Positions 22,386-35,550 of a stretch of 64,000 nt of DNA are shown one piece after another. The position numbers were made by a program, and so were the translations under genes. The stretch spans positions 258,227-322,226 of the forward strand of contig JAKUCV010002775.1 in assembly GCA_028386065.3 (NCBI GenBank), written 5' to 3'. The notes under the pieces were generated by a model that searched no databases, had not been told where the DNA came from, and saw only the letters and a list, made by a program, of their open reading frames with translations. The stretch comes from Turnera subulata. Its lineage: Eukaryota > Streptophyta > Magnoliopsida > Malpighiales > Passifloraceae. Position 1 is the stretch's first letter, and each line of letters begins with the position of its first letter.

Positions 22386-23479
22386 AGACCTTTATTTATA
22401 TTAGTTCTGTGAGAATAAATAAAAAACATAACAAAAACCTAATAAATGAAAAAAAGTGATAACAAAAATCTTATTAGCTTTAGAGATTAGATTTCAATTG
22501 TTATCAGTTTAATGGAAAGAAAAAAAAACTATAATTCCATTGTGCTCAAAAAAGGAAAGAAAAAAGAACTACATGGTATATAGAGTAAACAAACCCTTGA
22601 TTTTCTATTATATGGATATTAAAAAGATTAGTATCAAATCTCTAGGAAAAACTTAAAAAAAAAACATCATGTTTTAGTTGAATGATTTTTTCTAATATAA
22701 TTTTCCCCGGTTGCTTCATTAAAATTTTTTTTATTCATATACAAACGATAATAATAAAAAGGAATAATGTGAAAAGAGCACTTGAACTTATCATCTAAAC
22801 TGAAGCAAGTCTAACCTAGGGATAATCTTATGTTCTGAAAGAATTATCCCTTTACCCTACCAAATGGCGCACCATTTAGTGGAATTGGACAACACCCCAT
22901 AAAAATATTTGACCACCACTGGTGGTATTGGGTATCCAAACACTTCAAAGTATTTTATTGCTTTATTTGAAAACTTATATGTATGTGCATATAAACCATG
23001 ATGACCTTATCAGGATAGTCTAAAAAGATTATAATCCAACTTAGGTTTATCAGCTTTACTAATAACAGTTTAATTCTTATCAGAATAGTTTAATAAGAGT
23101 AAAATCCGAATCAGGTTTGATTTTAGAAAAGAATAATATGAATAAAATAAAGCAAAAATATTATCTAAAAATAATATTATATCTTAGATGAATGATATTT
23201 TTCAAATATTTTTTTTTTCCAAATGCTTCATTAAAATTTATTCTTTATTCATATGCAATCAAATAATGGGGGATAATATTAAAAAAAATGAAACTTTTGG
23301 ATAATTATATTTGTCATTATGGCCATATGTCAAAATCTAATTGATTAAAACTACATCTAAAACCCTCCACATGGCAATACAGAAAGACTCCTAAGATCCT
23401 ATGTGTCAACACCTAAGGAAGGTGTTTGCTTTACATATATATAATAGATAGCTAGTATTGAAAAACAAGAAAATCGCAA
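22386..23479. other. AT-rich DNA without a gene, two short duplications
   Basis: No coding motif is seen. About 22675-22760 and 23180-23270 are diverged copies of one segment sharing GCTTCATTAAAATTT and TTATTCATATGCAA-like blocks. About 23005-23045 and 23075-23115 form a second pair sharing TTATCAG-ATAGT-TAA and TCAGGTTT-like blocks. The 3' LTR of copia B was expected just left of 23480 and was not found. Confidence 0.5.
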
Positions 23480-24187
23480 TCAAAGCCTACGCAATCCTAT
23501 CAGTTCCATATGTCTAGCAACTAAGACTGAGGGGGTTGGTTTGGTGAATGAATCAGCCAACATATCACCAGTAGGAATGTACTTTATGTTCACTTCTTTA
23601 TATGAAACCATGTCCCTCAAAAAATTGTATATAATATCAATGTGCTTAGTCCTTGTATGGTACTTCGAGTCTCTCGTGTAAGCAATGGCTGCTTGACTAT
23701 CACAATAGATAGCCAAAGGCGACACAACCTCATGCATAACTCCCAATTGACTGGAAAACATCTTAGCCATACAGCCTCTTGTACCGCCAAATGATAAAGC
23801 TACAAACCCTGCTTCCATCATCGACAAGGCTACGCATGACTGTTTCTTACTGCTCCATGATATTGCATCGTTGTTTAGTAAGAATATATGGATGAAAGGT
23901 AGATTTCTTTGGTCCAAATCTCCTCCCCAGTCGACATCGGTATAAGCTTTCAAGCAGAACCCATCTCCTTGAAAACTTAGAGTGTAATCCATTATACCTT
24001 TCAAATACCGAAGTATTCTTTTCACTGCTCCCTAGTGCCCCCGCTCGGGATTAGGTTACTATCTGCTTTCCATTCCAACAACATAATAAATATTTGGCCT
24101 GGTACACAACATAGTATACATCAGACTCCCGATAGCACTAGCATATGGCACATTTGCCATATGTTCTTTTTCTTCCCAAGTATGGGG
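23480..24187 (-). pseudogene. Copia B RNase H and C-terminal pol
   Basis: The minus strand reads EEKEHMANVPYASAIGSLMY and TMLCTRPNIYYVVGMESR. After two stops it continues KRILRYLKGIMDYTLSFQGD, YTDVDWGGDLDQR, ISWSSKKQSCVALSMMEAGF, IYCDSQAAIAYTRDSKYHTR and a final ADSFTKPTPS, with the stop at about 23480. This is the standard copia RNase H order. The left part is open for 181 codons, fairly well preserved. The CACTA insertion cuts it at 24188. Confidence 0.9.
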
Positions 24188-25066
24188 CACTACAAAAAAC
24201 TTGCTTTTATGTGGCAAATGTTACTGTCACTATTGTTATAATATTGTAACAAAAATATATTTGTGACATCAAAAGTCTTATCACCTATACCTCTGTAACT
24301 AAAAGTCTTCTAAAATATTGTCACAATTAATATAACAAATATGTGACAATAAGTTTGTAGACACTGAAAATACTAAACATGACAATCATAGTAGTAATAA
24401 AAATATTTATACATGGCATTAATATTGTCATAACTTGAGGTTAAAATTTGTGATTGTATATATTATCACAAATAATAACAGTTGTGACACATACCAGTGT
24501 GACCAATTTTTTCTTCAATATTATGTGTTGTCATATTTAATAACATTAATGTAACAAAATTAATTTTTTGTTACAATATATGTTATCACATGTGGTAAAA
24601 TTTATCACAGCCATTATTGTAAAAAAAAAAAAAAACAAGCCTTACAATAGATATTGTCATGCATAATAATATTTGTTATGATATAAGTTGTCATGTATAA
24701 CAATATTTGTTACAAAAATTATTGCAACAAATCAATCTTTTTGTTACAATGTAAGTTGTCTCTTTTTTATTTTTATTTAGTGATAAATTTTTAAGATGCC
24801 ACATAATATAGTATTTATCACAGATAGTACGCAACTAATTTATTGTCGTCACTGATAATAAAATTTGTTACAAATTTTATTATTTGTAAAAAGTTGTCAT
24901 GAGAATTTATATTAGAAAATCGTGACAATTTTTTTATACCGTCACCAATATTTTTGTCACTTTTATTAACTCATCACAAATTTTCTTGTAACAACAAATA
25001 TTAAATAATATAATACGAATACCAATAATTTCAAAAATAGAGAAATGTAAAGGTAAAATTGTCTAC
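24188..25066. repeat. CACTA left subterminal repeat region
   Basis: Short motifs of the type TTGTCACAAAT, TGTTACAA and GTGACAAT recur in both orientations every 20-60 bases. In the En/Spm family the TNPA protein binds such subterminal motifs to bring the ends together. No gene is seen here. Confidence 0.7.
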
Positions 25067-25074
25067 AATAATAA

Positions 25075-25332
25075 AAGGATTAAAGCCTTTTTTCATCCTG
25101 GTGTTAGACCATAAAGTTGAAAGTCATCCTTATATTTGTTTTGGTCTGTTTTCATCCCTCTATTCATGGGGTTTGGCTTATTTTTATCCCTCTAAATAGG
25201 CCAAAAAGGCGAACACAAGGATGAAAATAAGACAAAATTCACAAATAGAGGGATGAAAACAAGCTAAAATTTAATAGAGGGATGACTTCTAATTTTGAGG
25301 TCTAATACAAGGTTGAAAAAATACTTTATTCT
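25075..25332. mobile_element. MITE, 258 bp, inside the CACTA element
   Basis: The two halves are near inverted copies. The left end reads AGGATTAAAGCCTTTTTTCA, and the right end reversed reads AGAATAAAGTATTTTTTCAA. Inner blocks such as TTTTCATCCCTCTATT and ATTTTCATCC recur. AATAATAA flanks both ends (25067-25074 and 25333-25340), an 8-bp duplication as in hAT elements, although the AT-rich context weakens that evidence. There is no coding capacity. Confidence 0.65.
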
Positions 25333-25666
25333 AATAATAAAATAAAAAAAAAATATTGTTACAAGAGTCTAGTAACAGTAGTACCAATTAAAAAACATTC
25401 TAAATAAAAAATATAGAAAAAGGGACTATTAGTTGGGAATCTTGTACTGCAAAGTAAAAAATAACTACAATCTTCTTGGAGGGATCACTCATTGACCTGT
25501 AAAATAAAAATGACAATTTTTATAATAAAATTAGTGTTACGTTTTGTTCTATTATTCACTATATCTAAAAAAAAAGTAAAGAAGTAGTACCTTGTAAACT
25601 GGATGGAATATTTTCTCCCCGAGATTGTGTACCAAAAATCGAAGTCCACCTTTCTGAGAACAAGTC

Positions 25667-28290
25667 TTAAAGTTTTTTGGTAAATTCTAATTGCTGCTCT
25701 GCTAACTTTTTTTCAAGTATTTGACTATAATTTGCTTCGAATTTGTCTCGCTCTTTGGACATTTTTTCCTCAAATACTTGGTCATAATATGCTTCCAGCT
25801 TGTCTTGCTCCTCTTGTCGTATCTTCTCCACTTTTGTATATTTTTGCTTAATCATTCCTCGGGAGCTTGGAGCTTTTACTCCCGCACCTTTTCCAAGAAA
25901 ATATCCAGACCTGATTCCTAATGCTTCCATCAGAATTTCATCATTACTTTTTGGGGTTGCCCCTTCTTGTTGATACTTTGCAACACAACTTTTAATTTTG
26001 TCCTGACAAAAAAATTAAACAAAGGTTAGTAAATATTGTTTATAAAAATATAAACCAGATAAGAAGTTTATTTCATGCATACGTTGTTTTGCTTGGATGC
26101 CTCGTCTGACCATATTCTTTTTTTATTTTTTTCCTTTGTATGTTGCGCAAGCCAAATCTCAGCATCACTTGGCTTCTCATCCGTTTCTGGATCTTGCTGT
26201 CATAACACAAATTTTTTTAAAAAAAATTTTGACCATAAAAATTTTAACATAATCAAGGAAGCAAAAAGAGGGAACCTTACCAGTTCTTCTTCCTTCTCAG
26301 TAAATGATTTTAAACCGCAAAAATGCTTGATTTTTTGATAGGACCGATTTTTTTTATTTCTCATGCTTATTTTCTACACAATGAAGTAAATTATATTGAC
26401 CATTATTCACTAATTTAAAAAATTAATTAAACTATATTAACAAACTAGTCTTACTATAGTTACCTCAAAATCCTTCGATGTCCAACGTGTAGTCATAGAC
26501 TTCCATTCTTCTTCGTCGACTTCTTCTGGACCATAGGTTTGTTTCTCCGCGTCGTTTAAAGATCTAATTGTCTTGGGCAACCTGTACTTCCATACTCTAT
26601 AGAGTCTTTACATAGTATTAATGAGAAACACTGTGAAACGACCATCATCATCATCGGCCAAAGCAAATTTCTCCTATAAATAATCATGTTATGTAAAAAT
26701 ATTAGAATTTATTGATAATACCATTTAAATTAAATTTTAGAATTGAAGAAAACATACAAACATACCTGAATTTTTTGTAACATTATATCACCCTTCTTCT
26801 CCATCTCCTCTTTCCAAATTTTTAGCACTCAATGATGCTTTAGTCCGCACAATATATCAGCAATAGTTGACGATTCTTCTAGCATTCATGCAAGTCACTT
26901 TATCCCCATCTGAGGGAATTTTTACCGGTAACTTCGACCCATTTCTCGTGTAAATTTCAACAAAAATGCATTTCGTTTTCCCGCACCCTTTCTTTGTCTT
27001 GATATTTTGACCTGGATTGAATAAGTGAATTTTATACTAGCTAGTTTGAAAGTAATTTCTCTAATTTCTAATATGTATACTCCAAAGTAATAAAATTCAA
27101 GAATTAAAAAACACATACCTGCTTCGTCTGAGTTTTCATCATATCCTTCTATATCATCTAGCTTAGTTTCACTTACTGGCAACAATAACAAAAAAAAAAC
27201 ATAATTAATGTAAATAATAAAAAAAATTAAAAAATTAAATTCTTCATGTACCATTAAGAAAATAATTATTACCATGAGTATCCAATTCGAAGTTATGGGA
27301 AGGAGGTTCACTTTCATCCTAATCAAAAACTACTCCATGTTGCATTCCAGACTTCTTGCGTGTGATAGTGGTTTTGGTGTTTACAGTCTTTCCCAAATTC
27401 CACACTATTAATTGAAATGTTAAGATAATATTAAAAAAAAAAAAGAAAAAGGAAAAAAATAAACTACCTAATAACATGGGCATATAGCTGCATAAAAGTG
27501 CTATCATTTCGCTGCCACTATGAACAACAACATAAAATCCAATAAAAACATTACTTTTTTTTGGGACACAGAAATAAAAAGTAAAAGTTTTTATAAAAAT
27601 CCAAGTTGAAAACTTTCCAAAAAAATTATAAACAAACCAACCAATCAATCAATTTAGTAATTAACCAATATTTAGCACACATATCTTAACCCAAAACAAA
27701 AAGAAAAAGAAGAGACAAAAAAAACAAAAGCCAAACCCAGAATCGTAGTGCACCAATTGTAGGGTTGTCAATATTACTATTTTTTAAAAAAATAAAATTC
27801 TTTAACATAAATTGAATAGAAATTGAATCACTGTAATAATAAAAAAAAGGCCCGAAAATCCCAGCAAGTGATAAAGAATAAGATTTGTGCAGGCAAAGTA
27901 ACCAAAATCAATCAAAATAAAAACCACCCAACTAACAAGCTAAGAACAGGATTTGTGCAGACAAAAGTAACCAAATCAATCAATCAAAATAAAGACAGTA
28001 TAAGTTAAATCAATATAGTAACTAACCAGTATTTAACACATATCTTAAACCAGTATTTAACACACATATCTTCACCTTCAAATGTTGTGTGAATCATCTT
28101 CAGAGGATTGCCGTGAATCTTCTTCTTGCCGTGTTTTACATTTCAAACCCTTACTGTTGTATGTCATGTTGTAACTCTAATTAAATTATAAAGGTGTTAT
28201 GTCAAGTTTTGCAAGAAATTGAGATATGGAGACTGAAAATTGAAAGGGAAAACAAACCTGATTAGGATTTCGTTGTTTCCGATTCCCCAT
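25667..28290 (-). pseudogene. TNPA-like gene of the CACTA (plant Transposase_24 type), multi-exon
   Basis: Exons on the minus strand include MGNRKQRNPNQ (28290-28258, followed by a GTTTG donor), LKCKTRQEEDSRQSSEDDSH (about 28150-28080), KTTITRKKSGMQHGV and DESEPPSHNFELDTH (about 27400-27265), KLDDIEGYDENSDE (about 27165-27120), RNGSKLPVKIPSDGDKV (about 26945-26895), EEEWKSMTTRWTSKDFE (about 26515-26465), QDPETDEKPSDAEIWLAQHT (about 26200-26140), and a last exon DEILMEALGIRSGYFLGKG ending in a Glu/Lys-rich coiled coil (to 25667). This order is that of PF03004 proteins, which bind subterminal CACTA repeats. At least one stop is present near 26860. Confidence 0.75.
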
Positions 28291-31200
28291 ACTTATGACG
28301 ATTTATATATGGTGGTAGAGTTTGATTGGAGGGCTTATAGAGCGGTAACCCAAAATTGAAAATGTTTTTGAGAGCGGGATGTGAAAAACCTAAAATATTG
28401 TAAGCCCCTTTTGCCATATACCTTTTCTGGGAAGCATATAAATACGAGTAAAAATTGGAGTGCTAACGTTTAACATTAACTCTTACTTTACATATTACTT
28501 GTGCACATACCTTTTCTGATTAGGATTTCGTTTTTCATAAAGTGCTTAAATTTTTATAATATTTTCATTGGCACGTAGTAGATTTATATATATATAATAT
28601 TTATTTATTTAAATAATTTATAAAAAATGAATAATCGATGAATTTTACTTCCAATTTTTGTTACTTAACAAAAGTTTTCATAAGATTCAGTTTTTTTTTT
28701 ATTTTAAATATTTTTTTATGACTTTTCTTTCTCTTCCTTGCATTATTTAAATTTTAATTCTTAATATATAAGCGATAGTGTAATATTTGATAATAGTTAA
28801 TATAATGTAGTTTACGTATTTAACTGGATGTTAATTTTCATTCACTAGTGTCTGTCCATTAATGTAGTACTAAAATAGTTTCCAAATCCAATGGAAGTCA
28901 CTTCATGAATAAGTCTAAACCCTAAACTCTTATTATTAATGTAAGGCAATCTGAATCACTCTTTTATAAGTTTGTCGTCTATTTTAATCCTACCGTCAAA
29001 AGCGGTATTTTATTCTCTCCACCACAAACACCAACAGTACCATCAACCTCGAGCATGGTTCCAAATAAAAATCGGTTATCAGTTGGTAATAGAGCAAGCA
29101 AAGAATACATTACGGGTGTCGATAAATTTCTTGATTGGACATTTACAACAACAAGAGATAGAATTCGTTGTCCGTGCAATAAATGCAGGAATACAACTTT
29201 TAAACAACGATGAGATGTTCGAATAGATTTGTTCCACTGGTTATACTGTGTGGAATTTACGTGGAGAAGATATGGAAAAGGTGCAAAAAGAAAAGGAAGA
29301 TGGGGAACAGGATGACATAATCCAGATGGTTGAGGATGCTTGTGGCTATATTGATACGGATTCTTCACCGTCATTGGATCAATCTGATTATCGTGACATG
29401 CCCAATGCAAATGCTAGAAATTTCTACAGTCTTTTCATGGATGCGAAAAAGGAGCTTTATCTAGGATGTCCCAAAAATATGACCAAATTGTCGTTCGTTG
29501 TCCATCTACTTCATAAAAAATGCCACAATAAATGGACTAACAAATCAGTGGATTCTCTGAGTGAATTTTTCAAGAAAACACTGCCAGAAGGTGCATTAAT
29601 TCCTGATTCTTACTATGATGCTACAAAGTTTGACAAGGATTTGCGATTGTACTATAAGAAAATCGATGCTTGCATTACTGATTGTATTTTGTATTGAAAA
29701 AAATATAAGAATGCAAAGCCCAGTTTGTAAAGATTCTAGGTGGAAATTAGATGATGATGAATCAGCCGAATCAGCAGACCAGGGTGCAAGCAAGAACCAA
29801 AAGAAAATAGCTAAGAAAGTTCTACGATACTTTCCTATCACACCAAGGCTCCAGAGATTGTACATGTGCAAAAATATAGCTCAAGAGATGCGATGGCATA
29901 AAGAGAAGAATATTAATAATGGTTTCTTAAAGCATCTTGCTCATTCATTTGCGTGGAAGTCCTTCGATGAAAAATATCATTCACTCACATCAGATGCTCG
30001 TAATGTCAGACTTGGTCTTGCATGTGACAGATTTAATCCATATGGCAATATGAGTTCTCAGTGTAGCATTTGGCCTGTTGTGCCTGTTGTGTATAACTCA
30101 CCACCCTGGCTTTGAATGAAAGAAACTTACTTTATGATGGCATTGCTTATTCTAGGAAAACATAGTCCAGGAAACAGGATTGATGTTTATTTACAGCCTC
30201 TTATTGATGAATTGAAGAATTTATGGGAAAAAAGAGTGGAAACTTTTGATGCATATTCGCGTGAGAATTTCAAACTGCATGATGTTGTGTCATGGACGAT
30301 AAATGATTTCCCTGCTTATGGTGATTTATCAGGTTGGGTTACTAAAGGTAAATTAGCTTTTCCATGTTGTCACAAAGATACATGTCATTATTCTATCAGG
30401 GATAAAACTTGCTACATGGGTCATCGGCCATTCCTAGGAATGAAACATCAATGGAGAAAAGAGAGGACGTCATTTCATGGCCAAGTGGAACGCAAGTCTG
30501 CACCAAAGCCACTAAGTGGGGATGAAGTCTTTGAGCAGTTAAGTAAGGAAGACAGTGTCATCGCAAGAGACAGGAAGAGAAGAAAGCGTGACGAGTTTTG
30601 TGGTTGGAGTAAGAAAAGTATTTTTTTTGAGTTGCCATATTGGAGGACATTGTTATTACGTCACAATCTAGATGTCATGCACATTGAGAGAAATATCAGT
30701 GAAAGTGTTTTGGGAACACTAATGTGTTTGGCGGAAAAGAAAAGATACCGTAAAGGCTAGATATGATCTTGTTGATTTGGAGATAAGAAGTGAATTACAT
30801 CCTTATCAAAAAAATGGTCAGGAAAAAATTCCACAAGCTATTTATAATTTGTCTCTTGCAGAACGGACCAAATTATGTGAGTGGCTGAAGGAATTAAAAG
30901 TTCCTGATGGATTCTTTTCAAACATATCTCGATGTGTGAATCTAAAGACAAAAGAGTTTTTTGTTTGAAATGTCACGATCACCATGTGTTTTTACAAGAT
31001 TTTCTACCTCATGTTGCTAATTGATTGTGCTCAAAAGATCTATCAGAGTCTTTGATTGAGCTAAGCTTATTCTTTAAGAATTTATGTTTGAAAAAATTGA
31101 ACCCAGAGGCATTGGATGATATTGAAAAGCAGATTGTCATCACTCTTTGTAAACTTGAAATGGTTTTCCCACCAGCATTTTTTTATATTATAATACATTT

Positions 31201-32146
31201 GCCAATCCACTTAGCATCAGAAGCTAAAGTTGCTGGACCAGTACAATATCGTTGGATCGGTTGAAAGGTACTTATTATACTTCATATTTTTTTTTTACCA
31301 AATGTTGAGTTATTTTGTTAGAAAATTTATTATTTTCTTAATCAAATTGACAGATATTTGCGTACGCTCAAGTCATATGTACGCAATAAAGCTCGTCCAA
31401 AAGGATCAATAGCTGAAGGTTACAAAATTGATGAATGCTTGACATTTTGTTCGCGTTATATGACTACCGTGGAGACAAAGTTCAATAAGCCCCGTCGTAA
31501 CGATGATAAAGTTGGGAACACTAGTGGTTTGTCAATTTTTACAAAGAGTGGTTGTCCTAAAGGTTCCTCGCAAATAACAAGTCTTGATAGAAAGGAGTTT
31601 AAAGAAGCATGTATGTACATATTACAAACTGTGAAGAAGTTTGGCCATATATCGAGTAAGTATTAATTTTTGAAATATTAATTAGACATCAGACAATTTT
31701 TCATCATAATTTCCTTCTTTCTTTTTTTTTACTAATTGCTTCATCATAATTTATTTCTTTCTTATTTTTAAAAAGTGGAGGATCCAAAACACGTCATGGC
31801 TAGACACAAAGCACAGTTTGAAGATTGGTTTTATAAACAGGTTCATAATAATGTATCAATATATTATTCATTGCTATATAAATTATTTTATTGATATTCC
31901 AAAAATAATTTTTTTCCGTTGTCGAACAGGTCTCAACATTACATAAGGAAAATCATGTAGATGATGATTTTCTCCATTTAGCAATGGGTCCATATCCCAA
32001 TGTTGATAGATTTCACACATACATATTCAATGGATTTAGATTTCACACCAAAGAACATGAGCGTAGCCTAAAGTTCCAAAATAGTGGAGTTCTCGTGAAA
32101 GGTGATGATTCTTCCTCTATCAAGGAGTATTATGGTACGCTCACAA

Positions 32147-32220
32147 ATATCTACAAATTTGTCTATCCTGGAAAGAACGAGGTATATCTACAAATTTGTC
32201 TATCCTGGAAAGAACGAGGT
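32147..32220 (+). repeat. Perfect 37-bp tandem duplication in the TNP2 gene
   Basis: Two identical units, 32147-32183 and 32184-32220, each run from ATATCTACAAATTTG to AAAGAACGAGGT. Since 37 is not a multiple of 3, it shifts the frame in the DUF4216 region. Confidence 0.85.
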
Positions 32221-32612
32221 ATTTTTATTTAAATGTGATTGGTGAGACGTTCGACATGTTAACACTAGTTATAAAGTTCACAAGTGGGGATTTACATATG
32301 TAAATCGGAATCGCCAGTTAAAAACAAATGAAAAATTTGTTTTAGCAACTCAAGCTGAGCAGATATTGTTTTTGGAAGATCTGAAAAATTCAAATTCGTT
32401 GATTGTGATGAAGACTATACCTCGGGATCTTTATCTTATGGGAGGAACAACAAACAACGAGACAGAAGATGAAGAGTTGCTGCCACATGAAGCCGATGCT
32501 TATCAACAAAATGAGCCACAAATTATTTCCCACCAATTAGATGAAATGCAACTCGCGCCATTATTAAGGCGAAATAATGACGAGGATGACAGAAACTATA
32601 GGATTTTATTCA

Positions 32613-33039
32613 TGGGTCCACCCATGATGAGTTAGTGGGCTAAGGCCTAAGACTAACCCTAATATTATGTTATTAGGAAAATCTTGTGTTTGGGATTAAT
32701 ATAAGTTATAACCACCCACAGAAAGAGGAGAACGTGGAACTGTACTCAGTGTATAGATAAAAAAATACTGTGTTTTCCTGGTTTTCTCTTCTCTCTCCTA
32801 AAACACATCTCTTCTCCAGTTTAGGATTCTTAGGTTGTGGTATGTGGATTACTTCCTTGTGATTTAATTCCCGGCCAATATTGACACACCGATGATCCAG
32901 ATTATCTAGAAGAGCGACTGATCCAGAGATCTCATGGGGCTCCAATCTAATGAAAAGAGATAAGTCTTCTTTTCAATTCAATTTAATTTCCCGCTGTGCA
33001 TAGAATTTTTATTTGTTAAACATGTCTAAATTCCCAACA
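32613..33039 (-). repeat. Probable solo LTR in the 3' end of the CACTA transposase
   Basis: The minus strand starts TGTTGGGAATTTAGACATG, a typical copia LTR start, and the segment interrupts TNP2 between DDEDDRNYRI-like and VFDEADGDDDS-like coding. The left boundary (TG at 32613) is uncertain and no clean 5-bp duplication was found. No internal domain is present. Confidence 0.55.
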
Positions 33040-33080
33040 AAAACGTTTTCGATGAAGCTGATGGTGATGATGACTCATAA

Positions 33081-34428
33081 TTTTTTTTTTGTCTTTTAAG
33101 TGAATTAGTCACCCATAATAATTTTTGTTTCTTATTTTTTAAAAAAATTAAAAGAGTTTTTTTTATATTCCTATTTCTTATGGATTAGTATGGGTTACCG
33201 TGAAAAACAAAACCAAAAAATTGTTGACAAACATTTCATTGCAAAATAATTTATGATATGATTATTTTGGTTGTTATGGAAATTTTGAGAATAATAGTGA
33301 AATAAAATAAATTCTTGACATAGAATTAAAAATACACATATATTATTATTGTCGTAAGACAAGATGCACATATATTATTTTTAAGACAAAAAAAGGTTTT
33401 GTCATTGAAAAATAATTTATGATAGTCACAAAATTTTTAAAAATAATAGTGAAGAAAAATATTTTTTTTCACAAAATTGAAGAATTTTTCACAATTAAAA
33501 TAATTATCATGGATATCAAGTCTCTGTGTTATAACTAAAAATTATTTTCACAAGACATACAAATATTAATGACGAGAATTCGGTGACAAAAATAATTTTG
33601 TCATAAAAAATTAATTTATGACATGATTTTTTTTTGTCATGTAAATTTTAAAAAAAGGGTGATAAAAAAATTGACTCAAAATCAAAAATTTTGCCTTATT
33701 TAAAATAATTTTCATCGAAATCAAGTCTATTCTATTACAACTAGAGATTACTAGTACACATCCCATATAATGCTCGGGCCTGGAATTTGGGTTTGGTTTG
33801 ATTGTATTTATAATTTTTTGTCTGATATAGTATTACATATTTTTAAAACAATTAATTAAAATGTAGTAAAACTTAACATATTAAAAATGACACAGAATAT
33901 TGATATTTTTTTTTTGCAAAAATTTAAACATAATTTAATTAGTTACATAAAATAATGTAGGGAAAATAATGATGAAAATGTAAAAAAAAATACAATCAAT
34001 ATAAATAGAAAAAATTACACCCCTTGAATGATTGCCGAGAAGATGTAATACACACTTGTGTAGTAGGGAAACTTACAAATAAATGTATTTTTTTTATAGA
34101 GAGTGAATTATGAAAAAATAATGTTACAAAGAGAGAATGTATTTAAATAGAAAAAGTTGACGACGTGAAAAAAAACATGTTAGAACTGATTGAAATTATC
34201 TTACCAGTTTTTATAAAAAAATTACAATAATAATACAAAGAAGAAGATCTTATCATTGTTTTTAAAAAAATGTAAAAAAATAAATTAATTATAAAACAAT
34301 AACTAAGATAATTGTAAATGCAACACATGTCTTGTTTATATGCTCTTCAATTGCCAGGTCTCTTCTCTCTATAATCTCCTGAGAAGTGTCTCTGCTATAT
34401 ATATATATATATATATTATATTATATTA
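33081..34428. other. CACTA 3' region, AT-rich, no gene seen
   Basis: This contains decayed units of the downstream 212-bp repeat (for example near 33347 and 33556, with GACGAGAATT and AATAATTTTGTCAT). Unrelated AT-rich sequence at about 33760-34390 may be a further small insertion. A (TA)n microsatellite occupies about 34395-34436. Confidence 0.5.
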
Positions 34429-35480
34429 TATTAGTGACAAGAATTTGGTGATGAAAATAATTTTGTCACAAAAAATAATTTATGACATGATAAATTTTAG
34501 TTGTCACAAAAATTTTGAGAATGACAGTGATGAAAAAAAATTCTCGACACAAAATTAAAGCATTTCTAACACTTAAAATAATTGTCACGGAAATCAAGTC
34601 TATCTATTACAACTAGAGATTATTGTCACAAATACACATATATTAGTGACGAGAATTTTGTGATGAAAATAATTTTATCATACAAAAATAATTTATGACT
34701 TGATAATTTTAATTGTTACGGAAATTTTGAGAATAATGGTGACAAAAATGCAATAGTTGACACAAAATTAAAGAATCGCTTGCAATAAAAACAGTTGTCA
34801 CGAAAATCAAATTTGTTTGTTACAACTAACAATTATTGTCACAAGATGCACATATATTAGTGACCAATTGTTTGTGACGAAAATAATTTTGTCATAGAAA
34901 AATAATTTATGACATTAAAATTTTAGCTGTCATGTAAGTTTAGACAACAATGGTGATGGAAAATAAAATTTTGACACAAAATTAAAGAATCGCTCGCAAT
35001 TAAATAGTTGTCACGGATATAAAATCTTTCTGTTACAACTAAAGTATGTTGTCACAAGAAACACATATAATAGTGACAAAAATTTTGTGACAAAAATAAT
35101 TCTATCATTGAAAAATAATTGATGTCATTATATTTTAGTTGTCATGGAAATTTTAAAAATAATGGTGACGAAAATGCAATAATTGACACAGAATTAAAGA
35201 ATCGCTTGCAACTAAAATAGTTGTCACGGAAATCAAATTTTTCTGTTACAACTTATTGTCACAAGATATACATATACTAGTGACGAGAAATTTTGTGTCG
35301 AAAAGAATTTTTTCATTCAAAAATAATTGATGACATTGAAATTTTAATCGTCACAATTGTTTTCAAAATAGTAACCAAACTTATAAATTGTCACACAAAT
35401 TAATCAATTAGTGTCTCCGTTACATAATAGTTACAAATATTTACTTTGTTGGTGACAATTTAAAATTTTTGTCACAATAA
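34429..35480. repeat. CACTA 3' subterminal tandem array, about 212-bp units
   Basis: Units begin at TATTAG-TGAC-like points 34429, 34641, 34855, 35068 and 35275 (spacings 212, 214, 213, 207). Each unit carries GACGA-AAT, AATTTTGTCA, GACACAAAATTAAAGAAT and GTTGTCAC-GAAATCAA. This is larger than the 10-20 bp motifs usually described for CACTA ends. Confidence 0.8.
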
Positions 35481-35550
35481 AGCACATATGGTGACAAGAA
35501 AATTTGTGATGAAGATACAATTATCACACAAAACTAGTTTTCTTGTAGTG

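Larger units (their letters stand above)
29055..33080 (+). pseudogene. TNP2-like transposase of the CACTA (Transposase_21), frameshifted
   Basis: From ATG 29055 the N-terminal transposase-associated domain reads ASKEYITGVDKFLDWTF and IRCPCNKCRNTTF (zinc-binding). The frame shifts near 29226 into VWNLRGEDMEK and again near 29697. The Transposase_21 core follows (DARNVRLGLACDRFNPYGNM, RENFKLHDVVSWTINDFPAY, LAFPCCHKDTCHY, HNLDVMHIERNISESVLGTL), with TGA at 30114 in PPWL-x-MKE. Next come a DUF4218 region (LPIHLASEAKVAGPVQYRW, then DRYLRTLKSYVRNKARP after an intron at about 31268-31350) and a DUF4216 region (FRFHTKEHERSLKFQNSGVL). A 37-base tandem duplication at 32147 and a solo LTR at 32613 disrupt the 3' end. 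Confidence 0.88.
24188..35550 (+). mobile_element. CACTA (En/Spm) DNA transposon inserted in copia B
   Basis: The left end is CACTACAAAAAACTTGCTTTT and the right end is, on the opposite strand, CACTACAAGAAAACTAGTTTT, giving about 25-28 bases of imperfect TIR. The flanking trinucleotides are GGG (24185-24187) and GGT (35551-35553), an imperfect 3-bp duplication. The interior holds a TNP2-like transposase on plus and a TNPA-like gene on minus, diverging from about 28300-29050. Long subterminal regions are rich in TGTCACAA-type motifs. The element is 11,363 bases including a nested MITE and solo LTR, and the transposase is frameshifted. Confidence 0.93.

Noticed and set aside
21822..22429. Hydrophobic repeated minus-strand frames
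   Set aside because: They arise from the 155-bp AT-rich tandem repeat.
34429..35480. CRISPR-like or centromeric array
   Set aside because: Units share TNPA-type subterminal motifs and end at the CACTA TIR, so they belong to the transposon.
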